From Luzula sylvatica (Eukaryota; Streptophyta; Magnoliopsida; Poales; Juncaceae): a DNA stretch of 64,000 nt. The stretch covers positions 39,670,908-39,734,907 of the forward strand of contig OX326959.1 of NCBI GenBank assembly GCA_946800325.1, written 5' to 3'. This document shows, in pieces, positions 13,901-26,748 of this stretch. Under the pieces are notes generated by a model. It had not been told where the DNA came from and ran no database searches. It was given only the letters and a program-made list of their open reading frames with translations. Numbering within the stretch: position 1 is the first letter of the stretch; each line of letters starts with the position of its first letter. A program made the translations under genes and the position numbers.

Positions 13901-15400
13901 GTTTTTAGATCATTTGTATCATATCTTTTACTACATAACTTTTCACCAAATTTCACAAACACTAAGAAAGTTTGTTTTTCGATTCAAAACAAGATTTTAA
14001 CGCTTTGAGGAGTTCAAATAACGTGTTTTTAGATCATTTGTATCGTATCTTTTACTACATAACTTTTCACCAAATTTCACAAACACTAAGAAAGTTTGTT
14101 TTTCAATTCAAAACATGTTTTTAACGCTTTGAGGAGTTCAAATAACTAGTTTTTAGATCATTTGTATCGTATCTTTTACTACATAACTTTTCACCAAATA
14201 TCACCAACACTAAGAAAGTTTGTTTTTTGATTCAAAACAATATTTTAACGCTTTGAGGAGTTCAAATAACGTGTTTTTAAATCATTTGTATCGTATCTTT
14301 TACTACATAACTTTTCACCAAATTTCACAAACACTAAGAAAGTTTGTTTTTCGATTCAAAACAAGATTTTAACGATTTGAGGAGTTCAAATAACGTGTTT
14401 TTAGATCATTTGTATCGTATCTTTTACTACATAACTTTTCACCAAATTTCACAAACACTAAGAAAGTTTGTTTTTTTATTCAAAACAAGCTTTTAACGCT
14501 TTGAGGAGCTCAAATAACGTGTTTTTAGATCATTTGTAACTTTTCACCAAATTTCACAAACACTAAGAAACTTTGTTTTTCGATTCAAAACAAGATTTTA
14601 ACGCTTTAAGGAGTACAAATAACGTGTTTTTAGATCATTTGTACCGTATCTTTTACTACATAACTTTTCACCAAATTTCACAAACACTAAGAAAGTTTGT
14701 TTTTCGATTCAAAACAAGATTTTAACGCTTTGAGGAGTTCAAATAACGTGTTTTTAGATCATTTGTATCGTATCTTTTAGTACATAACTTTTCAACAAAT
14801 TTCACAAACTCTATGAAAGTTTGTTTTTCGATTCAAAACAAGATTTTAACGCTTTGACGAGTTCAAATAACGTGTTTTTAGATCATTTGTATCGTATCTT
14901 TTACTACATAACTTTTCACCAAATTTCACAAACACTAAGAAAGTTTGTTTTTCTATTCAAAACAAGCTTTTAACGCTTTGAGGAGCTCAAATAACGTGTT
15001 TTTAGATCATTTGTAACTTTTCACCAAATTTCACAAACACTAAGAAAGTTTGTTTTTCGATTCAAAACTTGATTTTAACGCTTTGGGGAGTTCAAATAAC
15101 GTGTTTTTAGATCATTTTTATCGTATCTTTTACTACATAACTTTTCACCAAATTTCACAAACACTAAGAAATTTTGTTTTTCGATTCAAAACAAGATTTT
15201 AACGCTTTCAGGAGTTCAAATAACGTGTTTTTAGATCATTTGTATCGTATCTTTTAGTACATAACTTTTCACCAAATTTCACAAACACTAAGAAAGTTTG
15301 TTTTTCGATTCAAAACATGTTTTTAACGCTTTGAGGAGTTCAAATAACGTGTTTTTAGATCATTTGTATCGTATCTTTTACTACATAACTTTTCACCAAA
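7944..15400 (+). repeat. 7.9-kb segmental repeat, copy 2
   Basis: Near-perfect repeat of 1-7457 at offset 7,943 bp, including private single-base variants and the positions of all short monomers. Contains the CAATTC/TTGATTC dimer series (about 12510-13240), as does copy 1. Beyond 15400 it continues with a monomer that copy 1 lacks. Confidence 0.88.
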
Positions 15401-17863
15401 ATTCACAAACACTAAGAAAGTTTGTTTATCGATTCAAAACATGTTTTTAACGCTTTGAGTAGTTCAAATAACGTGTTTTTAGATCATTTGTATCGTATCT
15501 TTTACTACATAACTTTTCACCAAATTTCACCAACACTAAGAAAGTTTGTTTTTCGATTCAAAACAAGATTTTAACGCTTTGAGGAGTTCAAATAACGTGT
15601 TTTTAGATCATTTGTATCGTATCTTTTACTACATAACTTTTCACCAAATTTCACAAACACTAAGAAAGTTTGTTTTTCGATTCAAAACAAGATTTTAACG
15701 CTTTGAGGAGTTCAAATAACGTGTTTTTAGATCATTTGTATCGTATCTTTTACTACATAACTTTTCACCAAATTTCACAAACACTAAGAAAGTTTGTTTT
15801 TCAATTCAAAACATGTTTTTAACGCTTTGAGGAGTTCAAATAACGTGTTTTTAGATCATTTGTATCGTATCTTTTACTACATAACTTTTCACCAAATTTC
15901 ACCAACACTAAGAAAGTTTGTTTTTTGATTCAAAACAATATTTTAACGCTTTGAGGAGTTCAAATAACGTGTTTTTAGATCATTTGTATCGTATCTTTTA
16001 CTACATAACTTTTCACCAAATTTCACAAACACTAAGAAAGTTTGTTTTTAAATTCAAAACATGTTTTTAACGCTTTGAGGAGTTCAAATAACGTGTTTTT
16101 AGATCATTTGTATCGTATCTTTTACTACATAACTTTTCACCAAATTTCACCAACACTAAGAAAGTTTGTTTTTTGATTCAAAACAATATTTTAACGCTTT
16201 GAGGAGTTCAAATAACGTGTTTTTAGATCATTTGTATCGTATCTTTTACTACATAACTTTTCACCAAATTTCACAAACACTAAGAAAGTTTGTTTTTCTA
16301 TTCAAAACAAGCTTTTAACGCTTTGAGGAGCTCAAATAACGTGTTTTTAGATCATTTGTAACTTTTCACCAAATTTCACAAACACTAAGAAAGTTTGTTT
16401 TTCGATTCAAAACTTGATTTTAACGCTTTGGGGAGTTCAAATAACGTGTTTTTAGATCATTTTTATCGTATCTTTTACTACATAACTTTTCACCAAATTT
16501 CACAAACACTAAGAAATTTTGTTTTTCGATTCAAAACAAGATTTTAACGCTTTGAGGAGTTCAAATAACGTGTTTTTAGATCATTTGTATCGTATCTTTT
16601 AGTACATAACTTTTCACCAAATTTCACAAACACTAAGAAAGTTTGTTTTTCGATTCAAAACATGTTTTTAACGCTTTGAGGAGTTCAAATAACGTGTTTT
16701 TAGATCATTTGTATCGTATCTTTTACTACATAACTTTTCACCAAAATTTACAAACACTAAGAAAGTTTGTTTATCGATTCAAAACATGTTTTTAACGCTT
16801 TGAGTAGTTCAAATAACGTGTTTTTAGATCATTTGTATCGTATCTTTTACTACATAACTTTTCACCAAATTTCACAAACACTAAGAAAGTTTGTTTTTCG
16901 ATTCAAAACAAGATTTTAACGCTTTGAGGAGTTCAAATAACGTGTTTTTAGATCATTTGTATTATATCTTTTACTACATAACTTTTCACCAAATTTCACA
17001 AACACTAAGAAAGTTTGTTTTTCGATTCAAAACAAGATTTTAACGCTTTGAGGAGTTCAAATAACGTGTTTTTAGATCATTTGTATCGTATCTTTTACTA
17101 CATAACTTTTCACCAAATTTCACAAACACTAAGAAAGTTTGTTTTTCAATTCAAAACATGTTTTTAACGCTTTGAGGAGTTCAAATAACTAGTTTTTAGA
17201 TCATTTGTATCGTATCTTTTACTACATAACTTTTCACCAAATATCACCAACACTAAGAAAGTTTGTTTTTTGATTCAAAACAATATTTTAACGCTTTGAG
17301 GAGTTCAAATAACGTGTTTTTAAATCATTTGTATCGTATCTTTTACTACATAACTTTTCACCAAATTTCACAAACACTAAGAAAGTTTGTTTTTCGATTC
17401 AAAACAAGATTTTAACGATTTGAGGAGTTCAAATAACGTGTTTTTAGATCATTTGTATCGTATCTTTTACTACATAACTTTTCACCAAATTTCACAAACA
17501 CTAAGAAAGTTTGTTTTTTTATTCAAAACAAGCTTTTAACGCTTTGAGGAGCTCAAATAACGTGTTTTTAGATCATTTGTAACTTTTCACCAAATTTCAC
17601 AAACACTAAGAAACTTTGTTTTTCGATTCAAAACAAGATTTTAACGCTTTGAGGAGTACAAATAACGTGTTTTTAGATCATTTGTACCGTATCTTTTACT
17701 ACATAACTTTTCACCAAATTTCACAAACACTAAGAAAGTTTGTTTTTCGATTCAAAACAAGATTTTAACGCTTTGAGGAGTTCAAATAACGTGTTTTTAG
17801 ATCATTTGTATCGTATCTTTTAGTACATAACTTTTCAACAAATTTCACAAACTCTAAGAAAGT

Positions 17864-18587
17864 TTGTTTTTCGATTCAAAACAAGATTTTAACGCTTTGA
17901 CGAGTTCAAATAACGTGTTTTTAGATCATTTGTATCGTATCTTTTACTACATAACTTTTCACCAAATTTCACAAACACTAAGAAATTTGTTTTTCGATTC
18001 AAAACAACATTTTAACGCTTTGACGAGTTCAAATAACGTGTTTTTAGATCATTTGTATCGTATCTTTTACTACATAACTTTTCACCAAATTTCACAAACA
18101 CTAAGAAAGTTTGTTTTTCGATTCAAAACAAGATTTTAACGCTTTGAGGAGTTCAAATAACGTGTTTTTAGATCATTTGTATCGTATCTTTTACTACATA
18201 ACTTTTCACCAAATTTCACAAACACTAAGAAAGTTTGTTTTTCTATTCAAAACAAGTTTTTAACGCTTTGAGGAGCTCAAATAACGTGTTTTTAGATCAT
18301 TTGTAACTTTTCACCAAATTTCACAAACACTAAGAAAGTTTGTTTTTCGATTCAAAACATGATTTGAACGCTTTGGGGAGTTCAAATAACGTGTTTTTAG
18401 ATCATTTTTATCGTATCTTTTACTACATAACTTTTCACCAAATATCACAAACACTAAGAAATTTTGTTTTTCGATTCAAAACAAGATTTTAACGCTTTGA
18501 CGAGTTCAAATAACGTGTTTTTAGATCATTTGTATCGTATCTTTTACTACATAACTTTTCACCAAATTTCACAAACACTAAGAAAGT
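17864..18587 (+). repeat. 724-bp tandem duplication, copy 1
   Basis: Six monomers (four of 124, one of 123, one of 105 bp give 724). Repeats directly at 18588 with the same private changes: AACAACATTTT near 18003/18727 and GATTTGAACG near 18361/19085. Confidence 0.85.
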
Positions 18588-19224
18588 TTGTTTTTCGATT
18601 CAAAACAAGATTTTAACGCTTTGACGAGTTCAAATAACGTGTTTTTAGATCATTTGTATCGTATCTTTTACTACATAACTTTTCACCAAATTTCACAAAC
18701 ACTAAGAAATTTGTTTTTCGATTCAAAACAACATTTTAACGCTTTGACGAGTTCAAATAACGTGTTTTTAGATCATTTGTATCGTATCTTTTACTACATA
18801 ACTTTTCACCAAATTTCACAAACACTAAGAAAGTTTGTTTTTCGATTCAAAACAAGATTTTAACGCTTTGAGGAGTTCAAATAACGTGTTTTTAGATCAT
18901 TTGTATCGTATCTTTTACTACATAACTTTTCACCAAATTTCACAAACACTAAGAAAGTTTGTTTTTCTATTCAAAACAAGTTTTTAACGCTTTGAGGAGC
19001 TCAAATAACGTGTTTTTAGATCATTTGTAACTTTTCACCAAATTTCACAAACACTAAGAAAGTTTGTTTTTCGATTCAAAACATGATTTGAACGCTTTGG
19101 GGAGTTCAAATAACGTGTTTTTAGATCATTTTTATCGTATCTTTTACTACATAACTTTTCACCAAATATCACAAACACTAAGAAATTTTGTTTTTCGATT
19201 CAAAACAAGATTTTAACGCTTTGA
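18588..19224 (+). repeat. 724-bp tandem duplication, copy 2
   Basis: Second copy of the six-monomer block starting at 17864. Agreement at period 724 continues to about 19224, where TTTGACGAG in copy 1 becomes TTTGAGGAG. Confidence 0.8.
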
Positions 19225-19566
19225 GGAGTTCAAATAACGTGTTTTTAGATCATTTGTATCGTATCTTTTAGTACATAACTTTTCACCAAATTTCACAAAC
19301 ACTAAGAAAGTTTTTTTTCGATTCAAAACATGTTTTTAACGCTTTGAGGAGTTCAAATAACGTGTTTTTAGATCATTTGTATCGTATCTTTTACTACATA
19401 ACTTTTTACCAAATTTCACAAACACTAAGAAAGTTTGTTTATCGATTCAAAACATGTTTTTAACGCTTTGATTAGTTCAAATAACGTGTTTTTAGATCAT
19501 TTGTATCGTATCTTTTACTACATAACTTTTCACCAAATTTCACCAACACTAAGAAAGTTTGTTTTT

Positions 19567-21140
19567 CTATTCAAAACAAGCTTTTAACGCTTTGAGGAGC
19601 TCAAATAACGTGTTTTTAGATCATTTGTAACTTTTCACCAAATTTCACAAACACTAAGAAAGTTTGTTTTTCGATTCAAAACTTGATTTTAACGCTTTGG
19701 GGAGTTCAAATAACGTGTTTTTAGATCATTTTTATCGTATCTTTTACTACATAACTTTTCACCAAATTTCACAAACACTAAGAAATTTTGTTTTTCGATT
19801 CAAAACAAGATTTTAACGCTTTGAGGAGTTCAAATAACGTGTTTTTAGATCATTTGTATCGTATCTTTTAGTACATAACTTTTCACCAAATTTCACAAAC
19901 ACTAAGAAAGTTTGTTTTTCGATTCAAAACATGTTTTTAACGCTTTGAGGAGTTCAAATAACGTGTTTTTAGATCATTTGTATCGTATCTTTTACTACAT
20001 AACTTTTCACCAAAATTTACAAACACTAAGAAAGTTTGTTTATCGATTCAAAACATGTTTTTAACGCTTTGAGTAGTTCAAATAACGTGTTTTTAGATCA
20101 TTTGTATCGTATCTTTTACTACATAACTTTTCACCAAATTTCACCAACACTAAGAAAGTTTGTTTTTCGATTCAAAACAAGATTTTAACGCTTTGAGGAG
20201 TTCAAATAACGTGTTTTTAGATCATTTGTATCATATCTTTTACTACATAACTTTTCACCAAATTTCACAAACACTAAGAAAGTTTGTTTTTCGATTCAAA
20301 ACAAGATTTTAACGCTTTGAGGAGTACAAATAACGTGTTTTTAGATCATTTGTATCGTATCTTTTACTACATAACTTTTCACCAAATTTCACAAACACTA
20401 AGAAAGTTTGTTTTTCAATTCAAAACATGTTTTTAACGCTTTGAGGAGTTCAAATAACTAGTTTTTAGATCATTTGTATCGTATCTTTTACTACATAACT
20501 TTTCACCAAATATCACCAACACTAAGAAAGTTTGTTTTTTTATTCAAAACAAGCTTTTAACGCTTTGAGGAGCTCAAATAACGTGTTTTTAGATCATTTG
20601 TAACTTTTCACCAAATTTCACAAACACTAAGAAACTTTGTTTTTCGATTCAAAACAAGATTTTAACGCTTTGAGGAGTACAAATAACGTGTTTTTAGATC
20701 ATTTGTACCGTATCTTTTACTACATAACTTTTCACCAAATTTCACAAACACTAAGAAAGTTTGTTTTTCGATTCAAAACAAGATTTTAACGCTTTGAGGA
20801 GTTCAAATAACGTGTTTTTAGATCATTTGTATCGTATCTTTTAGTACATAACTTTTCAACAAATTTCACAAACTCTAAGAAAGTTTGTTTTTCGATTCAA
20901 AACAAGATTTTAACGCTTTGACGAGTTCAAATAACGTGTTTTTAGATCATTTGTATCGTATCTTTTACTACATAACTTTTCACCAAATTTCACAAACACT
21001 AAGAAAGTTTGTTTTTCGATTCAAAACAAGATTTTAACGCTTTGACGAGTTCAAATAACGTGTTTTTAGATCATTTGTATCGTATCTTTTACTACATAAC
21101 TTTTCACCAAATTTCACAAACACTAAGAAAGTTTGTTTTT
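19567..21140 (+). repeat. Truncated higher-order repeat copy before block A
   Basis: Opens with the CTATTC...AAGCTT monomer at 19567. The spacing between short monomers (near 19630 and 20590, about 960 bp) is about 248 bp shorter than in the canonical unit, so two monomers are missing. It ends where block A begins with a CAATTC monomer at 21141. Confidence 0.65.
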
Positions 21141-24100
21141 CAATTCAAAACATGTTTTTAACGCTTTGAGGAGTTCAAATAACGTGTTTTTAGATCATTT
21201 GTATCGTATCTTTTACTACATAACTTTTCACCAAATTTCACCAACACTAAGAAAGTTTGTTTTTTGATTCAAAACAATATTTTAACGCTTTGAGGAGTTC
21301 AAATAACGTGTTTTTAGATCATTTGTATCGTATCTTTTACTACATAACTTTTCACCAAATTTCACAAACACTAAGAAAGTTTGTTTTTCAATTCAAAACA
21401 TGTTTTTAACGCTTTGAGGAGTTCAAATAACGTGTTTTTAGATCATTTGTATCGTATCTTTTACTACATAACTTTTCACCAAATTTCACCAACACTAAGA
21501 AAGTTTGTTTTTTGATTCAAAACAATATTTTAACGCTTTGAGGAGTTCAAATAACGTGTTTTTAGATCATTTGTATCGTATCTTTTACTACATAACTTTT
21601 CACCAAATTTCACAAACACTAAGAAAGTTTGTTTTTCAATTCAAAACATGTTTTTAACGCTTTGAGGAGTTCAAATAACGTGTTTTTAGATCATTTGTAT
21701 CGTATCTTTTACTACATAACTTTTCACCAAATTTCACCAACACTAAGAAAGTTTGTTTTTTGATTCAAAACAATATTTTAACGCTTTGAGGAGTTCAAAT
21801 AACGTGTTTTTAGATCATTTGTATCGTATCTTTTACTACATAACTTTTCACCAAATTTCACAAACAGTAAGAAAGTTTGTTTTTCGATTCAAAACAAGAT
21901 TTTAACGATTTGAGGAGTTCAAATAACGTGTTTTTAGATCATTTGTATCGTATCTTTTACTACATAACTTTTCACCAAATTTCACAAACACTAAGAAAGT
22001 TTGTTTTTTTTATTGAAAACAAGCTTTTAACGCTATGAGGAGCTCAAATAACGTGTTTTTAGATCATTTGTAACTTTTCACCAAATTTCACAAACACTAA
22101 GAAACTTTGTTTTTCGATTCAAAACAAGATTTTAACGCTTTGAGGAGTACAAATAACGTGTTTTTAGATCATTTGTACCGTATCTTTTACTACATAACTT
22201 TTCACCAAATTTCACAAACACTAAGAAAGTTTGTTTTTCGATTCAAAACAAGATTTTAACGCTTTGAGGAGTTCAAATAACGTGTTTTTAGATCATTTGT
22301 ATCTTATCTTTTAGTACATAACTTCTCAAGAAATTTCACAAACTCTAAGAAAGTTTGTTTTTCGATTCAAAACAAGATTTTAACGCTTTGAGGAGTTCAA
22401 ATAACGTGTTTTTAGATCATTTGTATCGTATCTTTTAGTACATAACTTCTAAACAAATTTCACAAACTCTAAATAAGTTTGTTTTTCGATTCAAAACAAG
22501 ATTTTAACGCTTTGACGAGTTCAAATAACGTGTTTTTAGATCATTTGTATCGTATCTTTTACTACATAACTTTTCACCAAATTTCACAAACACTAAGAAA
22601 GTTTGTTTTTCGATTCAAAACAAGATTTTAACGCTTTGACGAGTTCAAATAACGTGTTTTTAGATCATTTGTATCGTATCTTTTACTACATAACTTTTCA
22701 CCAAATTTCACAAACACTAAGAAAGTTTGTTTTTCGATTCAAAACAAGATTTTAACGCTTTGAGGAGTTCAAATAACGTGTTTTTAGATCATTTGTATCG
22801 TATCTTTTACTACATAACTTTTCACCAAATTTCACAAACACTAAGAAAGTTTGTTTTTCTATTCAAAACAAGCTTTTAACGCTTTGAGGAGCTCAAATAA
22901 CGTGTTTTTAGATCATTTGTAACTTTTCACCAAATTTCACAAACACTAAGAAAGTTTGTTTTTCGATTCAAAACTTGATTTTAACGCTTTGGGGAGTTCA
23001 AATAACGTGTTTTTAGATCATTTTTATCGTATCTTTTACTACATAACTTTTCACCAAATTTCACAAACACTAAGAAATTTTGTTTTTCGATTCAAAACAA
23101 GATTTTAACGCTTTCAGGAGTTCAAATAACGTGTTTTTAGATCATTTGTATCGTATCTTTTAGTACATAACTTTTCACCAAATTTCACAAACACTAAGAA
23201 AGTTTGTTTTTCGATTCAAAACATGTTTTTAACGCTTTGAGGAGTTCAAATAACGTGTTTTTAGATCATTTGTATCGTATCTTTTACTACATAACTTTTC
23301 ACTAAAATTCACAAACACTAAGAAAGTTTGTTTATCGATTCAAAACATGTTTTTAACGCTTTGAGTAGTTCAAATAACGTGTTTTTAGATCATTTGTATC
23401 GTATCTTTTACTACATAACTTTTCACCAAATTTCACCAACACTAAGAAAGTTTGTTTTTCGATTCAAAACAAGATTTTAACGCTTTGAGGAGTTCAAATA
23501 ACGTGTTTTTAGATCATTTGTATCGTATCTTTTACTACATAACTTTTCACCAAATTTCACAAACACTAAGAAAGTTTGTTTTTCGATTCAAAACAAGATT
23601 TTAACGCTTTGAGGAGTTCAAATAACGTGTTTTTAGATCATTTGTATCGTATCTTTTACTGCATAACTTTTCACCAAATTTCACAAACACTAAGAAAGTT
23701 TGTTTTTCAATTCAAAACATGTTTTTAACGCTTTGAGGAGTTCAAATAACGTGTTTTGAGATCATTTGTATCGTATCTTTTACTACATAACTTTTCACCA
23801 ACTTTCACCAACACTAAGAAAGTTTGTTTTTTGATTCAAAACAATATTTTAACGCTTTGAGGAGTTCAAATAACGTGTTTTTAGATCATTTGTATCGTAT
23901 CTTTTACTACATAACTTTTCACCAAATTTCACAAACACTAAGAAAGTTTGTTTTTCAATTCAAAACATGTTTTTAACGCTTTGAGGAGTTCAAATAACGT
24001 GTTTTTAGATCATTTGTATCGTATCTTTTACTACATAACTTTTCACCAAATTTCACCAACACTAAGAAAGTTTGTTTTTTGATTCAAAACAATATTTTAA

Positions 24101-24203
24101 CGCTTTGAGGAGTTCAAATAACGTGTTTTTAGATCATTTGTATCGTATCTTTTACTACATAACTTTTCACCAAATTTCACAAACACTAAGAAAGTTTGTT
24201 TTT

Positions 24204-26748
24204 CTATTCAAAACAAGCTTTTAACGCTTTGAGGAGCTCAAATAACGTGTTTTTAGATCATTTGTAACTTTTCACCAAATTTCACAAACACTAAGAAAGT
24301 TTGTTTTTCGATTCAAAACTTGATTTTAACGCTTTGGGGAGTTCAAATAACGTGTTTTTAGATCATTTTTATCGTATCTTTTACTACATAACTTTTCACC
24401 AAATTTCACAAACACTAAGAAATTTTGTTTTTCGATTCAAAACAAGATTTTAACGCTTTGAGGAGTTCAAATAACGTGTTTTTAGATCATTTGTATCGTA
24501 TCTTTTAGTACATAACTTTTCACCAAATTTCACAAACACTAAGAAAGTTTGTTTTTCGATTCAAAACATGTTTTTAACGCTTTGAGGAGTTCAAATAACG
24601 TGTTTTTAGATCATTTGTATCGTATCTTTTACTACATAACTTTTCACCAAAATTTACAAACACTAAGAAAGTTTGTTTATCGATTCAAAACATGTTTTTA
24701 ACGCTTTGAGTAGTTCAAATAACGTGTTTTTAGATCATTTGTATCGTATCTTTTACTACATAACTTTTCACCAAATTTCACCAACACTAAGAAAGTTTGT
24801 TTTTCGATTCAAAACAAGATTTTAACGCTTTGAGGAGTTCAAATAACGTGTTTTTAGATCATTTGTATTATATCTTTTACTACATAACTTTTCACCAAAT
24901 TTCACAAACACTAAGAAAGTTTGTTTTTCGATTCAAAACAAGATTTTAACGCTTTGAGGAGTTCAAATAACGTGTTTTTAGATCATTTGTATCGTATCTT
25001 TTACTACATAACTTTTCACCAAATATCACCAACACTAAGAAAGTTTGTTTTTTGATTCAAAACAATATTTTAACGCTTTGAGGAGTTCAAATAACGTGTT
25101 TTTAAATCATTTGTATCGTATCTTTTACTACATAACTTTTCACCAAATTTCACAAACACTAAGAAAGTTTGTTTTTCGATTCAAAACAAGATTTTAACGA
25201 TTTGAGGAGTTCAAATAACGTGTTTTTAGATCATTTGTATCGTATCTTTTACTACATAACTTTTCACCAAATTTCACAAACACTAAGAAAGTTTGTTTTT
25301 TTATTCAAAACAAGCTTTTAACGCTTTGAGGAGCTCAAATAACGTGTTTTTAGATCATTTGTAACTTTTCACCAAATTTCACAAACACTAAGAAACTTTG
25401 TTTTTCGATTCAAAACAAGATTTTAACGCTTTGAGGAGTACAAATAACGTGTTTTTAGATCATTTGTACCGTATCTTTTACTACATAACTTTTCACCAAA
25501 TTTCACAAACACTAAGAAAGTTTGTTTTTCGATTCAAAACAAGATTTTAACGCTTTGAGGAGTTCAAATAACGTGTTTTTAGATCATTTGTATCGTATCT
25601 TTTAGTACATAACTTTTCAACAAATTTCACAAACTCTAAGAAAGTTTGTTTTTCGATTCAAAACAAGATTTTAACGCTTTGACGAGTTCAAATAACGTGT
25701 TTTTAGATCATTTGTATCGTATCTTTTACTACATAACTTTTCATCAAATTTCACAAACACTAAGAAAGTTTGTTTTTCGATTCAAAACAAGATTTTAACG
25801 CTTTGACGAGTTCAAATAACGTGTTTTTAGATCATTTGTATCGTATCTTTTACTACATAACTTTTCACCAAATTTCACAAACACTAAGAAATTTGTTTTT
25901 CGATTCAAAACAAGATTTTAACGCTTTGACGAGTTCAAATAACGTGTTTTTAGATCATTTGTATCGTATCTTTTACTACATAACTTTTCACCAAATTTCA
26001 CAAACACTAAGAAAGTTTGTTTTTCGATTCAAAACAAGATTTTAACGCTTTGAGGAGTTCATATAACGTGTTTTTAGATCATTTGTATCGTATCTTTTAC
26101 AACATAACTTTTCACCAAATTTCACAAACACTAAGAAAGTTTGTTTTTCTATTCAAAACAAGTTTTTAACGCTTTGAGGAGCTCAAATAACGTGTTTTTA
26201 GATCATTTGTAACTTTTCACCAAATTTCACAAACACTAAGAAAGTTTGTTTTTCGATTCAAAACATGATTTTAACGCTTTGGGGAGTTCAAATAACGTGT
26301 TTTTAGATCATTTTTATCGTATCTTTTACTACATAACTTTTCACCAAATATCACAAACACTAAGAAATTTTGTTTTTCGATTCAAAACAAGATTTTAACG
26401 CTTTGAGGAGTTCAAATAACGTGTTTTTAGATCATTTGTATCGTATCTTTTAGTACATAACTTTTCACCAAATTTCACAAACACTAAGAAAGTTTTTTTT
26501 CGATTCAAAACATGTTTTTAACGCTTTGAGGAGTTCAAATAACGTGTTTTTAGATCATTTGTATCGTATCTTTTACTACATAACTTTTTACCAAATTTCA
26601 CAAACACTAAGAAAGTTTGTTTATCGATTCAAAACATGTTTTTAACGCTTTGAGTAGTTCAAATAACGTGTTTTTAGATCATTTGTATCGTATCTTTTAC
26701 TACATAACTTTTCACCAAATTTCACCAACACTAAGAAAGTTTGTTTTT
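24204..26748 (+). repeat. Higher-order repeat unit 1 in block A (2,545 bp)
   Basis: From one CTATTC...AAGCTT opening monomer to the next. Length is the canonical 2,669 bp minus one 124-bp monomer: the monomer bearing AACTAGTTTTTAG is absent near 25020. Confidence 0.82.

Larger units (their letters stand above)
16298..19566 (+). repeat. Divergent higher-order repeat copy (3,269 bp)
   Basis: Begins with the CTATTC...AAGCTT monomer that opens each higher-order unit and ends where the next such unit opens at 19567. Its length fits the canonical 2,669-bp unit plus the internal 724-bp duplication minus one 124-bp monomer (2,669+724-124=3,269). Short monomers fall near 16360, 17570, 18300, 19020. 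Confidence 0.72.
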
